Assembly (NCBI GenBank): GCA_035263725.1
Contig: DATFRC010000024.1
Span: 1-31,940 of the forward strand
Length of the DNA stretch: 31,940 nt
Reading direction: 5' to 3'
Source of the DNA: DASXRA01 sp035263725
Lineage (GTDB): Bacteria; Actinomycetota; Actinomycetes; Mycobacteriales; Jatrophihabitantaceae
Shown here: positions 24,757-31,940 of the stretch, piece by piece
Position numbering within the stretch: the first letter of the stretch is position 1
Layout: each line of letters starts with the position of its first letter
Program-made: the position numbers and the translations under genes
Notes under the pieces: model-generated
Databases searched by the model: none
What the model was told of the DNA's origin: nothing
The model's input: the letters and a program-made list of their open reading frames with translations, nothing else

Positions 24757-27495
24757 ATGGACGCGGCATTGGTCGAGCGAGATGCGGCGATTGCCGCCGT
24801 CCGTGCCACGCTGGACGCCGCCGCGTCCGGCCGAGGTCAGACGCTGTTCGTTCTCGGCGAGGCCGGTCTGGGCAAGACGAGCATCCTGCGGCACGCCATC
24901 GATATCGCCGGGTCTGGCTTTCACGTCGGCACCGGCCGTGGCGACGTGGTGGAGTCGGCGCTGCCGTTTGGCCTTGCCGCGCAGGCGGTCGGCCCGCTGG
25001 TCGGCGCGGACGTGTTCGACCCACACGTCTCCGCGTCGTCCGCCGGGCGGATCCTCGCGGTGTTGCACCGGCTTCAGCAAGTGGCGACAGCCCCGCTGCT
25101 GATCGCGCTCGACGACCTGCACTGGTCCGATCCTGACTCGATCACGTTGATCCACGTGGTGTGCCGGCGCCTCGCCGAACTACCGATAGCGGTCATCGCC
25201 GCCGCTCGTCCCTGGCCGGACCAGGCACTTCGCTCGGCCGACGAGCTGGCCGGTCAGGCTCTGGCCGTCATCCTGACGTTGCAACCATTGAGCGCGGCAG
25301 GGTCCACCAGCCTGCTGCGGGAGCGGTGCGGCAGCGACGTGTCGCCCGAGCTGATCGAGCCGGCCGTCATCGCCTGCGCCGGCAACCCGCTGCTTCTCGA
25401 CATGGCCGCGGCGGCGGTGCGCGCCGGTGAGCGCGGGCCGTCCGCCGAACCGCTCATCGGAGAGGCAGGCCGGCGATTCCTACGCTCGCGCTTCCTCGGC
25501 ATAACCGCGCCGGCCTACCGGTACGCGCAGGTGGCCAGCGTGCTGGGCAACCGCTTCCGGCACCCGCTCGTGGCAGAGGTCGGCGAGCTCTCGCCCGCCG
25601 AGGCAGCCGACGGCGCCGACGTGCTCTTTCAGGCGGGGCTGCTACGCGAAGGCGTATCGGGCTGGTACGAGTACCGCCACGAGTTGATCCGCCAGGCGCT
25701 GTACGAAGAGATACCGCCGCCGCGGCGAGCCGCGCTGCACGAGGCTGCGTTCCGCTCGCTCCTCGCACGCGACGCCGCCCCGGCCGAGGCGGCCGAGCAA
25801 GCGCTGGCCGCCGGCCTGCACGGCGACTTCACCGCCGTGGCTGCGCTGGCCAGCGCCGGAAGGGAGGCGCTCCGCGCGGGTGCGGCCCGGGCAGCCCGCC
25901 GATACCTCGCCGCCGCCGCAGAGCAAGCCGGCGCCGGCGCCGACCCGGCCCTGCTCATCGATCTCGGGCGGGCGCTGACCGCCGACGGTGCGATCGACCT
26001 CGCGGTCGGCATCTTCGAGCAGCTGCTCGACCGCACAACGCTGGATCAGGCAACCCGCGCCACCGTTCAAGGCCTTGCCGGTAGGGCGGCATTCTCAGGT
26101 GGCGATCCGGAACAGGCGGCTGGCTGGTTCGCTGCCGCGGTGCGGACGGCAGCAGACGGCCATCCGGTGCTCGCCGCCCAAGCTCAGCTCGATCACGCCT
26201 TCGTCACCTGGGTTCGGCTCGGCCCGCAGGCCGCGCTCCCCCTCGCCGTTCGCGCCGGCGAGCTTGCCGGCGAGGATTTGTCACTGCGGGCCGGCGCCGA
26301 CGCCACCCGAGCCCTGTGCTCATATCTCACCGGCGACCCGATCGGGCTCGAGACCGCCGAGGCAGTGGCTGGCGCTTCCCGCATGCCCGGCGACCCACTC
26401 GACACGTCCCACTGGGCGCTTGAGCCGGCGGGTGTGCCCGGCGACGTCGCGGTGTGGGCAGAGCGGTTCGAGAAGGCGGAAGTCCTTTTCGGGCAGCTGC
26501 TTATCGACGCGGAACGCAGCGGCAACCCGTTCGCCGCGTTCCATGCATCCTTCTCGTGGTCCGAAGGCCTGTGGCGCCTCGGCCGGCTCGGGGAGGCACT
26601 GGCGATGGCAGACCGTGTCGAGGAGATTGCGGACGTGCTGCCCATCGCCGCGCCGTTCGCCGCGGCCACGAAGGCGATGACGTACCTGGAGATCGGCGAC
26701 CTCAACCACGCGCGGCAGCATGCCGAGAGGCTCGCCTACCTGGCTCGTGGCAACCCCTGGTTTCTCGTGCAGGGCTACGACCTGCACCGGCGCGCCACGC
26801 TCGCGCTTCGTCTTGGCGCCGTCGAGGAGGCGGGCCGGCTGTTCACCACACTCGAGCAGCGCTGCGACGGATGGGGCGTGGTGGACATGGCCGCGATTCC
26901 GTGGGCCCCTGGTGCGATCCAGGCCCACCTGGCTCGGGAACGACCCGACGATGCCCGGCGGGTGCTTACCCGGGTCGAGCAAGCCGCTGCGCAGCTGCCC
27001 AGCCGGTGGCCGAAGCTGGTCGCAGCAACCGGCCGCGGTCTGCTCGCCGAACGCGACGGTGATCGCGAGCAGGCAGCTGCCCACTTCGACGATGTGCTGC
27101 GCCTGCAGGCGAATTTTGCGCTACCGCTGTCAAGGGCGGAGGCGCTCACCACCTGCGGGGCCTTCTGGAATCGGTGTGGCGACGCGCGGCGCGCCCGGCC
27201 CATCCTCGCCGAGGCGCAGCGGATCGCTGAGGGCTGCGGGGCCGGCTGGCACATCGAGCGGGCCCGCGTCGAATGGCGCCGCGCCGGCGGCCGCGCGGGC
27301 GGGGCAGCCCCCGACCAGTTGACGCCGCAAGAGACCCAAGTGGTCCGGCTGGCCCGCGCGGGCCGAACCAACCGTCAGATCGCCCAGGATCTGTTTCTGT
27401 CGGTCAACACAGTGGAAACGCACCTGGCCCACGCCTACCGAAAGCTGGGCATCCGGCGTCGCTGGGAGTTGATCGCTCGCGACGGCGACTTGTGA
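24757..27495 (+). CDS. Large ATP-binding LuxR-family regulator (LAL type)
   Basis: 912 residues from the ATG at 24757; in-frame GTG 24733 and ATG 24619 are possible, but the family normally starts close to the ATPase, as in MDAALVERDAAI. Walker A is GEAGLGKT (34-41) and Walker B is LLIALDDLHWSD (D119, D120), giving an AAA_16/STAND-type NTPase. Residues about 390-830 are alanine-rich helical repeats of TPR type. The C-terminal LuxR helix-turn-helix is LTPQETQVVRLARAGRTNRQIAQDLFLSVNTVETHLAHAYRKLGI (855 on). LAL regulators activate pathway or catabolic genes after ligand and ATP binding. Targets are unknown; the divergent hydrolase is the obvious candidate. Confidence 0.92.
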   Translation: MDAALVERDAAIAAVRATLDAAASGRGQTLFVLGEAGLGKTSILRHAIDIAGSGFHVGTGRGDVVESALPFGLAAQAVGPLVGADVFDPHVSASSAGRILAVLHRLQQVATAPLLIALDDLHWSDPDSITLIHVVCRRLAELPIAVIAAARPWPDQALRSADELAGQALAVILTLQPLSAAGSTSLLRERCGSDVSPELIEPAVIACAGNPLLLDMAAAAVRAGERGPSAEPLIGEAGRRFLRSRFLGITAPAYRYAQVASVLGNRFRHPLVAEVGELSPAEAADGADVLFQAGLLREGVSGWYEYRHELIRQALYEEIPPPRRAALHEAAFRSLLARDAAPAEAAEQALAAGLHGDFTAVAALASAGREALRAGAARAARRYLAAAAEQAGAGADPALLIDLGRALTADGAIDLAVGIFEQLLDRTTLDQATRATVQGLAGRAAFSGGDPEQAAGWFAAAVRTAADGHPVLAAQAQLDHAFVTWVRLGPQAALPLAVRAGELAGEDLSLRAGADATRALCSYLTGDPIGLETAEAVAGASRMPGDPLDTSHWALEPAGVPGDVAVWAERFEKAEVLFGQLLIDAERSGNPFAAFHASFSWSEGLWRLGRLGEALAMADRVEEIADVLPIAAPFAAATKAMTYLEIGDLNHARQHAERLAYLARGNPWFLVQGYDLHRRATLALRLGAVEEAGRLFTTLEQRCDGWGVVDMAAIPWAPGAIQAHLARERPDDARRVLTRVEQAAAQLPSRWPKLVAATGRGLLAERDGDREQAAAHFDDVLRLQANFALPLSRAEALTTCGAFWNRCGDARRARPILAEAQRIAEGCGAGWHIERARVEWRRAGGRAGGAAPDQLTPQETQVVRLARAGRTNRQIAQDLFLSVNTVETHLAHAYRKLGIRRRWELIARDGDL

Positions 27496-27532
27496 TCCGA
27501 CGCGGCGCGCAGGCGTTGCTCGGGCGGGACGC

Positions 27533-28228
27533 CTACGAGGTGCTCGGTCCGTATGCGTCGTGGTAGTTCCACCACTGGTAGGGCGGGGTCTGGGGATAGC
27601 CCTCTGGCGAGTCCTCCCATTCCTCCTGGCGGCCAAGTGCGGTCAGGTCGAGATAGCTCCAGGTGCTCCCCATCGCTTCATCGCCACGGCTGTTGACGAA
27701 GTAGGTGCGAAAGACGCGATCGCCGTCGCGGACGAAAGCGTTCGTGCCGTGCCATTCGTCCACACCGAAGTCGGCGTCGAAGTCGTCCGTCAGCGTGTAC
27801 CAAGGGATCAACTCCCAGCCCATTCGCGACTTCAGGCCCGCTATGTGATCTTGCGGGGCCCGCGAGACAAAAGCCAATGAAGTGTCGCGGGCATTCAGGT
27901 GCGCCGGATTCGCGACCTGGTCGGCCACCATTGAGCAGCCGACGCAGGCCCGCTCCGGGTACGCGCCGCCCTCGGCATATGTGGTGACATCCGGCGCGTA
28001 AAACGCGCGGTAGACGATCAGCTGGCGGCGGCCGTCGAACAGGTCGAGCAGGCTGATAGGCCCGTTCGGCCCGTCGAAGCGGTAGGCCTTCTCGACTGCC
28101 ATCCAGGGCATACGCCGGCGTTGGGCCGCCATGGCGTCGCGCGCCCGGGTGAGTTCCTTCTCCTTGACCAGTAAGCGTTCCCGGGCCTCTTCCCACTCAG
28201 CCGGAGAGACGATCGGGGGTGTCTCCAT
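27533..28228 (-). CDS. DUF899 family thioredoxin-like protein
   Basis: 231 residues from an ATG at 28228 with a strong AAGGAGG upstream. The sequence follows the DUF899 pattern: VSPAEWEEARERLLVKEKELTRARDAMAAQRRRMPW, then YRFDGPNGPISLLDLFDGRRQLIVYRAFYAPDV, then RACVGCSMVADQV, where CVGC is the CxxC at the thioredoxin-like active-site position. Late motifs are WYTLTDDFDADFGVDEWHGTNAFVRDGDRVFRTYFVNSRG and the tryptophan/tyrosine-rich end SPEGYPQTPPYQWWNYHDAYG. There is no signal peptide. A redox role is inferred from fold and CxxC only. It is convergent with the LuxR gene and divergent from the first cyclic-nucleotide-binding protein. Confidence 0.88.
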   Translation of the reverse strand: METPPIVSPAEWEEARERLLVKEKELTRARDAMAAQRRRMPWMAVEKAYRFDGPNGPISLLDLFDGRRQLIVYRAFYAPDVTTYAEGGAYPERACVGCSMVADQVANPAHLNARDTSLAFVSRAPQDHIAGLKSRMGWELIPWYTLTDDFDADFGVDEWHGTNAFVRDGDRVFRTYFVNSRGDEAMGSTWSYLDLTALGRQEEWEDSPEGYPQTPPYQWWNYHDAYGPSTS

Positions 28229-28411
28229 TCGCGGTTCCTCCTTCAGCAGTTCGTGCGCGGCCGCTGCCAGCCCGTGATCAGCGGATTGATCTGCTACTCG
28301 TCGTTCGGGGCACAACGCCAAGTCTCTCCCCATTCAGGTGCCGCGGCCGGGTCTTTTCGAGTCCGAAGGGACGGTGAGACCATCTGTTCGTCGCAGCGAA
28401 GGAGATCGCGC

Positions 28412-28810
28412 ATGGACGTCGCCAAGCTTGACGGACTGCAGCTGTTCAACGGCCTGTCGAGTGAGCAACTCGAGTTGATCGCGCAGCACGCGGTCGAGAT
28501 CGACGTTCCCGAGGGAAAAGAGCTGGTGCGTGACGCCGCACTCGCCTGGGACTTCTACGTGATTGAGGAGGGAAGCGCGGAGGTCAGGCATGGCCAGACG
28601 AAGCTCGGGACACTAAGCGCGGGAGATTTCTTCGGCGAGATCGGTGTTATGGCCTCCGACCGGCGCCGGACGGCAAGCGTGGTGGCCACGTCGCCGGTGA
28701 AGGCAATCAGGCTGACGACGCATCAGTTGCGAATGATCGCCGAGGAGTCACCTGCACTTACCGAGCGTCTGCGCGCGGCGATCGCCGAGCGCGAGCAACG
28801 CCTTCTGTAG
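28412..28810 (+). CDS. Stand-alone cyclic-nucleotide-binding domain protein (copy 1)
   Basis: 132 residues from the ATG at 28412, with AAGGAG at 28399-28404. The whole protein is one CNB domain of the CRP/PKA fold: LDGLQLFNGLSSEQLELIAQHAVEIDVPEGKELVRDAALAWDFYVIEEGSAEVRHGQTKLGTLSAGDFFGEIGVMASDRRRTASVVATSP. The phosphate-binding cassette keeps the glutamate (E76 in FFGEIG) and arginine (R86 in RRTAS) that bind the cyclic phosphate. There is no helix-turn-helix, kinase, channel or acyltransferase domain. The C-terminal helix LTERLRAAIAEREQRLL is charged. It probably works through a partner protein. Confidence 0.88.
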   Translation: MDVAKLDGLQLFNGLSSEQLELIAQHAVEIDVPEGKELVRDAALAWDFYVIEEGSAEVRHGQTKLGTLSAGDFFGEIGVMASDRRRTASVVATSPVKAIRLTTHQLRMIAEESPALTERLRAAIAEREQRLL

Positions 28811-28844
28811 CTCGTCGCACCGCGATTGATCTCACGGCTCGGCC

Positions 28845-28880
28845 CGGTGAACACAAGAGATCACCGGATCGGCATAGACT
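28845..28880 (+). promoter_or_regulatory. Candidate leaderless promoter with inverted repeat before the second CNB gene
   Basis: TAGACT (28875-28880) fits an actinobacterial -10 and ends six bases before the ATG at 28887, so transcription would start at or next to the start codon; no ribosome binding site is present. Upstream, CGGTGA (28845-28850) and TCACCG (28861-28866) form an inverted repeat that would lie across the -35 area. Confidence 0.4.
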
Positions 28881-28886
28881 CCGCGC

Positions 28887-29309
28887 ATGCCGCTGGGGTT
28901 GCGTAAGGACGCCAAGATCGAACTCATGAAAAAGGTCCCGCTGTTCGCGTCGCTCGGCAATGCGCAACTCGCGCAGGTCGCGTCGATTGCGGACGAGGTC
29001 CGGCTCCCGGAAGGAAAGGTGCTCACCCGGGAGGGGGAGCGAGGCCGCGAGTTCTTCATCCTGATCGACGGCGAGGTGGAGGTGCGGCGCAAGGGCCGGA
29101 AGGTGGCGACCATGATGCCCGGCGAGTTCTTCGGTGAGCTGGCGCTCGTCTCCAATCGCCCTCGCACCGCCACCGCCACCGCATCGAAGCCGGTGCGCGT
29201 ATTAGTGGTCAAGGACACGAGTTTCCGGTCGGTTTTGTTGCGCACACCGCAGATTGCGCTAAAGGTGCTGCAGGCCGCTGTCGAGCGACTGCCCCCGGCC
29301 ACGCCGTAG
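28887..29309 (+). CDS. Stand-alone cyclic-nucleotide-binding domain protein (copy 2)
   Basis: 140 residues from the ATG at 28887. Again a single CNB domain: LRKDAKIELMKKVPLFASLGNAQLAQVASIADEVRLPEGKVLTREGERGREFFILIDGEVEVRRKGRKVATMMPGEFFGELALVSNRPRTATATASKPVRVLVV. The phosphate-binding cassette is canonical, FFGELALVSNRPRTATA, with E84 and R93. It is closer to the textbook sequence than copy 1, so the pair may differ in ligand affinity. The end (VLQAAVERLPPATP) carries no output domain. It is in the same direction as copy 1 with a 76-bp gap that seems to hold its own promoter. Confidence 0.88.
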   Translation: MPLGLRKDAKIELMKKVPLFASLGNAQLAQVASIADEVRLPEGKVLTREGERGREFFILIDGEVEVRRKGRKVATMMPGEFFGELALVSNRPRTATATASKPVRVLVVKDTSFRSVLLRTPQIALKVLQAAVERLPPATP

Positions 29310-29369
29310 CTAAGCCTCAATCACCTGCACGCCGTCGGACGCTTGCCACGTGCTGACGGATGATGAGAC

Positions 29370-30545
29370 ATGGCCCTCAACCCGGATGACGTCGAGTGGC
29401 TGGACTCCGAGCCGCCGCCGAACCCGCCGTCCGGGCCGGGCTCGCATCGCCGGGCGTGGTACCTGCTGCTGTGCGCAGCCGTATTGGTCGTCGGGCTGGT
29501 GCTCGCGCTGACCCGGTACTCGGGAAAGCACGCGGCGGCGCCGTCACCGACGCCCACGCCGACGCCGAGCACGTCGATCTCGAGCGCTCCAACGTCGAGC
29601 GCCGCGCCCGAGTCGAGCGTGCAGCCCACGCCGTCGGTCTCGGTGACCAGGCTGGGACACCCGCTGCTGGATGTTCCGGCCAGCCGGGAGCTGGTCGCCC
29701 GCGGATCAGATGCCGTCTACACAATCCAGCCGGCCACCGGACGGATCATTCGTACCACCGCGCCGATCACGAGCAGCGGGCCGCCCACGCTACTGGTCGT
29801 CGGCCGGCACGAAGTCCTCGTGCATGGGTGGGACAGCGGTGGCGGCTGGCTGGTGCGCGACGGCCAGCCGGCACGTAAGCTGCCCGGCCTGCTCGCCGCG
29901 GCCGGCCCGGCAATGCCCGGTCCGAACCCCGGCCAGGTATGGGTGCAGACCGGCGACGAGCAGCACCAGAAGATGACCCTTGTCGGCCTGGACGGCCGGT
30001 CGACCGGAGTTTCGCTGCCCATCCAGTACGGGGGCGCGGACGGCGCGGGCTACCTGCTGGCGACCATGGTCGGAGGAACGTATGACGCACGGCCGGACGG
30101 GCTGTACCGGATCACCAGCGGCGTCGTACTGGCGGCCGGCCCGACCGGCTGGCTCGCCGAGGAGTGCGACGAGCGCCACCGCTGCACCCTGAACCTCATC
30201 GACCGGCGAAGCGGCGAGCACCGCGTGCTCGGCCCGACGCGCGACGACGAGTTCAGCAACGGCGTGCTGTCGCCGGACGGCACCCTGGCCGCGATGGCCG
30301 GCCCAACCGACGAGACCGGCCTCGCCGCCCTCCACCTGATCGACCTCCGGTCCGGCGCAGACCATAAGTCGACGATCATGGTGGACACGAACTCCGGCGT
30401 CGGCTACGGGTGGGCGTGGTCGCCGGACAGCCAGTGGCTGTTCGTCGCAGACGCCGCCGGGAACATTCGCGCCGTCAACCGCAACGGACGGGCGCACCTG
30501 CTCGACACTCATCTCCCCGCAATCGAGCAGCTGGCCGTTCGCTGA
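29370..30545 (+). CDS. Membrane-anchored protein with extracytoplasmic propeller-like domain, function unknown
   Basis: 391 residues from the ATG at 29370; no strong ribosome binding site. A short acidic cytoplasmic tail (MALNPDDVEWLDSEPPPNPPS) precedes one TM helix at about 30-47 (WYLLLCAAVLVVGLVLAL). A proline/threonine/serine-rich linker (about 56-95, PSPTPTPTPSTS...) follows. The rest, about 100-391, has repeated short beta segments such as GSDAVYTIQPATGRIIR, LNLIDRRSGEHRVLG, VLSPDGTLAAMAG, LHLIDLRSGAD and WAWSPDSQWLFVADAAGNIRAVNR, the pattern of a WD40/TolB-like propeller. CDERHRC may form a disulphide. No catalytic motif was found. It is convergent with the methyltransferase gene with 19 bp between them. 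Confidence 0.8.
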   Translation: MALNPDDVEWLDSEPPPNPPSGPGSHRRAWYLLLCAAVLVVGLVLALTRYSGKHAAAPSPTPTPTPSTSISSAPTSSAAPESSVQPTPSVSVTRLGHPLLDVPASRELVARGSDAVYTIQPATGRIIRTTAPITSSGPPTLLVVGRHEVLVHGWDSGGGWLVRDGQPARKLPGLLAAAGPAMPGPNPGQVWVQTGDEQHQKMTLVGLDGRSTGVSLPIQYGGADGAGYLLATMVGGTYDARPDGLYRITSGVVLAAGPTGWLAEECDERHRCTLNLIDRRSGEHRVLGPTRDDEFSNGVLSPDGTLAAMAGPTDETGLAALHLIDLRSGADHKSTIMVDTNSGVGYGWAWSPDSQWLFVADAAGNIRAVNRNGRAHLLDTHLPAIEQLAVR

Positions 30546-30564
30546 CCAACTGCTTCCCCGCACC

Positions 30565-31365
30565 TTATGACTCGGGAACTCGGCAGAGGATTTCGCCGTG
30601 CAGAACCGAGAACCACCCGTCCTCAGATGCGGCCCATGCGCTCCAGCCGGAGCTGATCCGACGAAGGTCGACCGTCGTCGCGAGTTTGTCGTCAACGACT
30701 TGCCGGGCCAGGTCCGATTCCAGAATGCGGTCGGCCCACATGCCGCCCCACCAGGCGCGCTGCGCGGCCGTCGCGTAACACCAGGTGCTTGACGACGCGG
30801 CGACGTCAGGAAGGCCGGCCGCCCTGGCCCAGGCCAGCAGTCGTCGTCCGGCGTCGGGCTCGCCGCCGTTTGCCCGGGCGGCAGCCCGGTACAGGCGAAG
30901 CCATTCGCCCAACTCCGAAAGTCTCGGCCACCAGGCGAAGCCGGCGTAATCGGCGTCGCGCGCGGCGACCAGGCCGCCGGGCCGGGTGACTCGGGCCATT
31001 TCTCGCAGCGCCTGCACCGGGTCGGCGACGTGCTGCAGCACCTGGTGGGCGTGAGTCACGTCGAAGGAGCTGTCCTCGAAGGTCAGGCGGTGGGCGTCCT
31101 GCACGCTGAAATCGACGTTGCCGAGTCCACGCTCGGAGATGGTCGAGCGTGAGAGGTCGAGCTCACGCTGCCCCACCTCGGTCGCGGTCACCTGCGCGAC
31201 CGAGTCGGCGAAGTCGGCCGTGATCGTGCCGGGCCCGGCACCGATGTCGAGCAGCCGGTCGGTATCGCGAAGGTGCGGGAGAAGATACCCGGCGGAATTC
31301 GCGGCGGTCCGCCAACTGTGCGAACGCAGCACCGTCTCGTGATGGCCATGTGTGTAGGTCGCCAC
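30565..31365 (-). CDS. Class I SAM-dependent methyltransferase (UbiE-like, Methyltransf_11)
   Basis: 266 residues from a GTG at 31365 with GAGGAGAAG just upstream. SAM-binding motif I is LLDIGAGPGTIT (about 38-49), the acidic residue ending strand 2 is in VTATEVGQREL, DFSVQDAHRLTFEDSSFDVTHAHQVLQHV is the motif II region, and LREMARVTRPGGLVAARDADYAGF is the motif III region. The second half is an all-helical cap with WWPRLSELGEWLRLYRAA and other tryptophan-rich segments, typical of small-molecule methyltransferases. The substrate is not deducible. Two matching palindromes lie 45-80 bp upstream. Confidence 0.9.
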   Translation of the reverse strand: MATYTHGHHETVLRSHSWRTAANSAGYLLPHLRDTDRLLDIGAGPGTITADFADSVAQVTATEVGQRELDLSRSTISERGLGNVDFSVQDAHRLTFEDSSFDVTHAHQVLQHVADPVQALREMARVTRPGGLVAARDADYAGFAWWPRLSELGEWLRLYRAAARANGGEPDAGRRLLAWARAAGLPDVAASSSTWCYATAAQRAWWGGMWADRILESDLARQVVDDKLATTVDLRRISSGWSAWAASEDGWFSVLHGEILCRVPES

Positions 31366-31409
31366 GTTCTTCTCCTCGGCCGTCTCGGTGACCCAACGAT
31401 ATACAGCGT

Positions 31410-31445
31410 TCCCGCATTATGGGACCAATATCTCGTATTCTGAGA
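31410..31445. promoter_or_regulatory. Tandem 15-bp palindromic operator upstream of the methyltransferase
   Basis: TCCCGCATTATGGGA (31410-31424) and TCTCGTATTCTGAGA (31431-31445) share the form TCYCGYATTMTGRGA, each a TCYC-N7-GRGA inverted repeat. They are 21 bp apart start to start, two helical turns, so two dimers would bind the same face. The pair sits where the methyltransferase promoter must be. Confidence 0.6.
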
Positions 31446-31521
31446 CAGACAAGCTAACGCAGCTCGGCGATGTGGACGCGCAGCACTCGGCGGGCTGTCC
31501 GGCGTGAAGTGTGACCCGTGA

Positions 31522-31635
31522 CCAGATGCAGCGTCAGACTCCGCCGGATACGCCGCCACGGCGAACGCGATCGTCGGCTTCGGCGCGGCGGTCGTGCTGT
31601 GCGCGACCGCACTGCACGTCGCCACGTGCGGCTGA
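31522..31635 (+). pseudogene. Possible 3' remnant of a membrane protein gene (37 codons, no start)
   Basis: Between a stop at 31519-31521 and a TGA at 31633-31635 this frame reads PDAASDSAGYAATANAIVGF and continues GAAVVLCATALHVATCG. Nearly every codon from 31546 on ends in G or C and the peptide is hydrophobic, as in a TM helix, yet no start codon precedes it. It could be a gene remnant or chance in GC-rich DNA. The rest of the 31366-31652 gap holds only the palindromes. Confidence 0.25.
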
Positions 31636-31652
31636 TCATTCGATCCGACTGG

Positions 31653-31940
31653 TCAGCGCAGGACCAAGAGGTCGAGCCAATTGGTTCTGGTTTCCGGGTT
31701 CGCTGTGTCGTCGGCATGGCGTACGGCCCGGCGGAGACGTTCTTTGCCGCGGAGGAACTCGTCCTGGGTGAGATTGCGCATTGTGGTGTCGGCCTCGCGG
31801 AAGGTGTCCACCTGGCCCAGGAAGTCAGCGAGGCTGGTCGGATACGTCTCTCGAACCTGCTCGAGAGCCGCTCGGTGAAATCCTGCCGCCGCGAACGCGT
31901 CGCACGTATCCGTGAGGGACGGGAAGGTATCGATCGTCCG
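31653..31940 (-). CDS. SAM-dependent methyltransferase, C-terminal fragment (5' end beyond window)
   Basis: The minus-strand frame is open from the right edge to a TGA at 31653-31655, giving 95 residues: RTIDTFPSLTDTCDAFAAAG, then FHRAALEQVRETYPTSLADF, LGQVDTFREADTTMRNL, and the end TQDEFLRGKERLRRAVRH, ending TNWLDLLVLR. The pattern (FPSL...AF..AGF...LEQVRE...L..F...R.ADTTMRNLT..EF..GKERLRRAV...LDLLVLR) is the C-terminal cap of a common family of class I SAM methyltransferases. The SAM-binding half is outside the window, so activity cannot be judged. Same direction as the methyltransferase at 30565-31365, with a 287-bp gap containing that gene's palindromes. Confidence 0.7.
   Translation of the reverse strand, partial: RTIDTFPSLTDTCDAFAAAGFHRAALEQVRETYPTSLADFLGQVDTFREADTTMRNLTQDEFLRGKERLRRAVRHADDTANPETRTNWLDLLVLR

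Noticed and set aside
28350..28370. GGGTCTTTTCGAGTCC as a DosR-type dormancy box before the first CNB gene
   Set aside because: The half-sites are two bases too far apart and the symmetry is poor compared with the DosR consensus.
28340..28375. Possible tRNA-like sequence TTTTCGAGTCCGAA
   Set aside because: No acceptor or anticodon stems can be drawn around it.
31188..31625. Minus-strand 145-codon frame through the methyltransferase start
   Set aside because: It runs in a different frame through a well-supported methyltransferase and its palindromes; low-complexity composition.

Overview
The window looks like a chromosomal segment of a high-GC Gram-positive bacterium (Actinomycetota). The evidence is strong G/C bias at third codon positions, GTG as well as ATG starts, GGAGG-type ribosome binding sites, and typical actinobacterial families: streptogrisin-type protease, PucR and large LuxR regulators, Tat-exported GH3, DUF7144 and DUF1269 membrane proteins. 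Genus cannot be fixed from the sequence. No rRNA, tRNA, CRISPR array, prophage or insertion sequence was seen.

Layout. 2-4065: the C-terminal half of a pseudokinase/flippase-like membrane protein, a cysteine-free HesB-like protein, a 650-bp gene-free stretch with a perfect hairpin, a DUF1269 stress-type protein and two DUF7144 paralogues. 4066-15089: a 14-TM exporter divergent from a 1966-residue secreted GH92 alpha-mannosidase, then a Tat-exported GH3 beta-N-acetylhexosaminidase-like enzyme, then a convergent secreted NHL-propeller/FN3 protein. This is a cell-surface glycan block: GH92 has a LacI-like palindrome over its putative -35, and GH3 has a site resembling the GlcNAc-responsive DasR operator.

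15460-19025: a carboxylate-uptake-type membrane protein one base from an acyl-CoA ligase, facing a PucR regulator whose 3' end overlaps the ligase gene by 41 bp; this reads as an uptake-and-activation module for a carboxylic acid. 19161-21716: an operon in the order anti-sigma, ECF sigma, MFS exporter, with a candidate ECF-type promoter in front. 21743-27495: a PEBP-family protein, a streptogrisin-like protease, a PaaI-type thioesterase, an alpha/beta hydrolase and a 912-residue LuxR regulator.

27533-31940: a DUF899 thioredoxin-like protein, two single-domain cyclic-nucleotide-binding proteins in a row, a membrane-anchored propeller-like protein of unknown function, and two SAM-dependent methyltransferases, the second cut by the window edge. 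The methyltransferase at 30565-31365 has two matching 15-bp palindromes 21 bp apart in its promoter region.

No gene set amounts to a clearly new system. The best leads are regulatory (GlcNAc-type operator at GH3, tandem palindromes at the methyltransferase, multi-site promoter of the NHL gene), plus the paired stand-alone cyclic-nucleotide-binding proteins and the anti-sigma-first operon.
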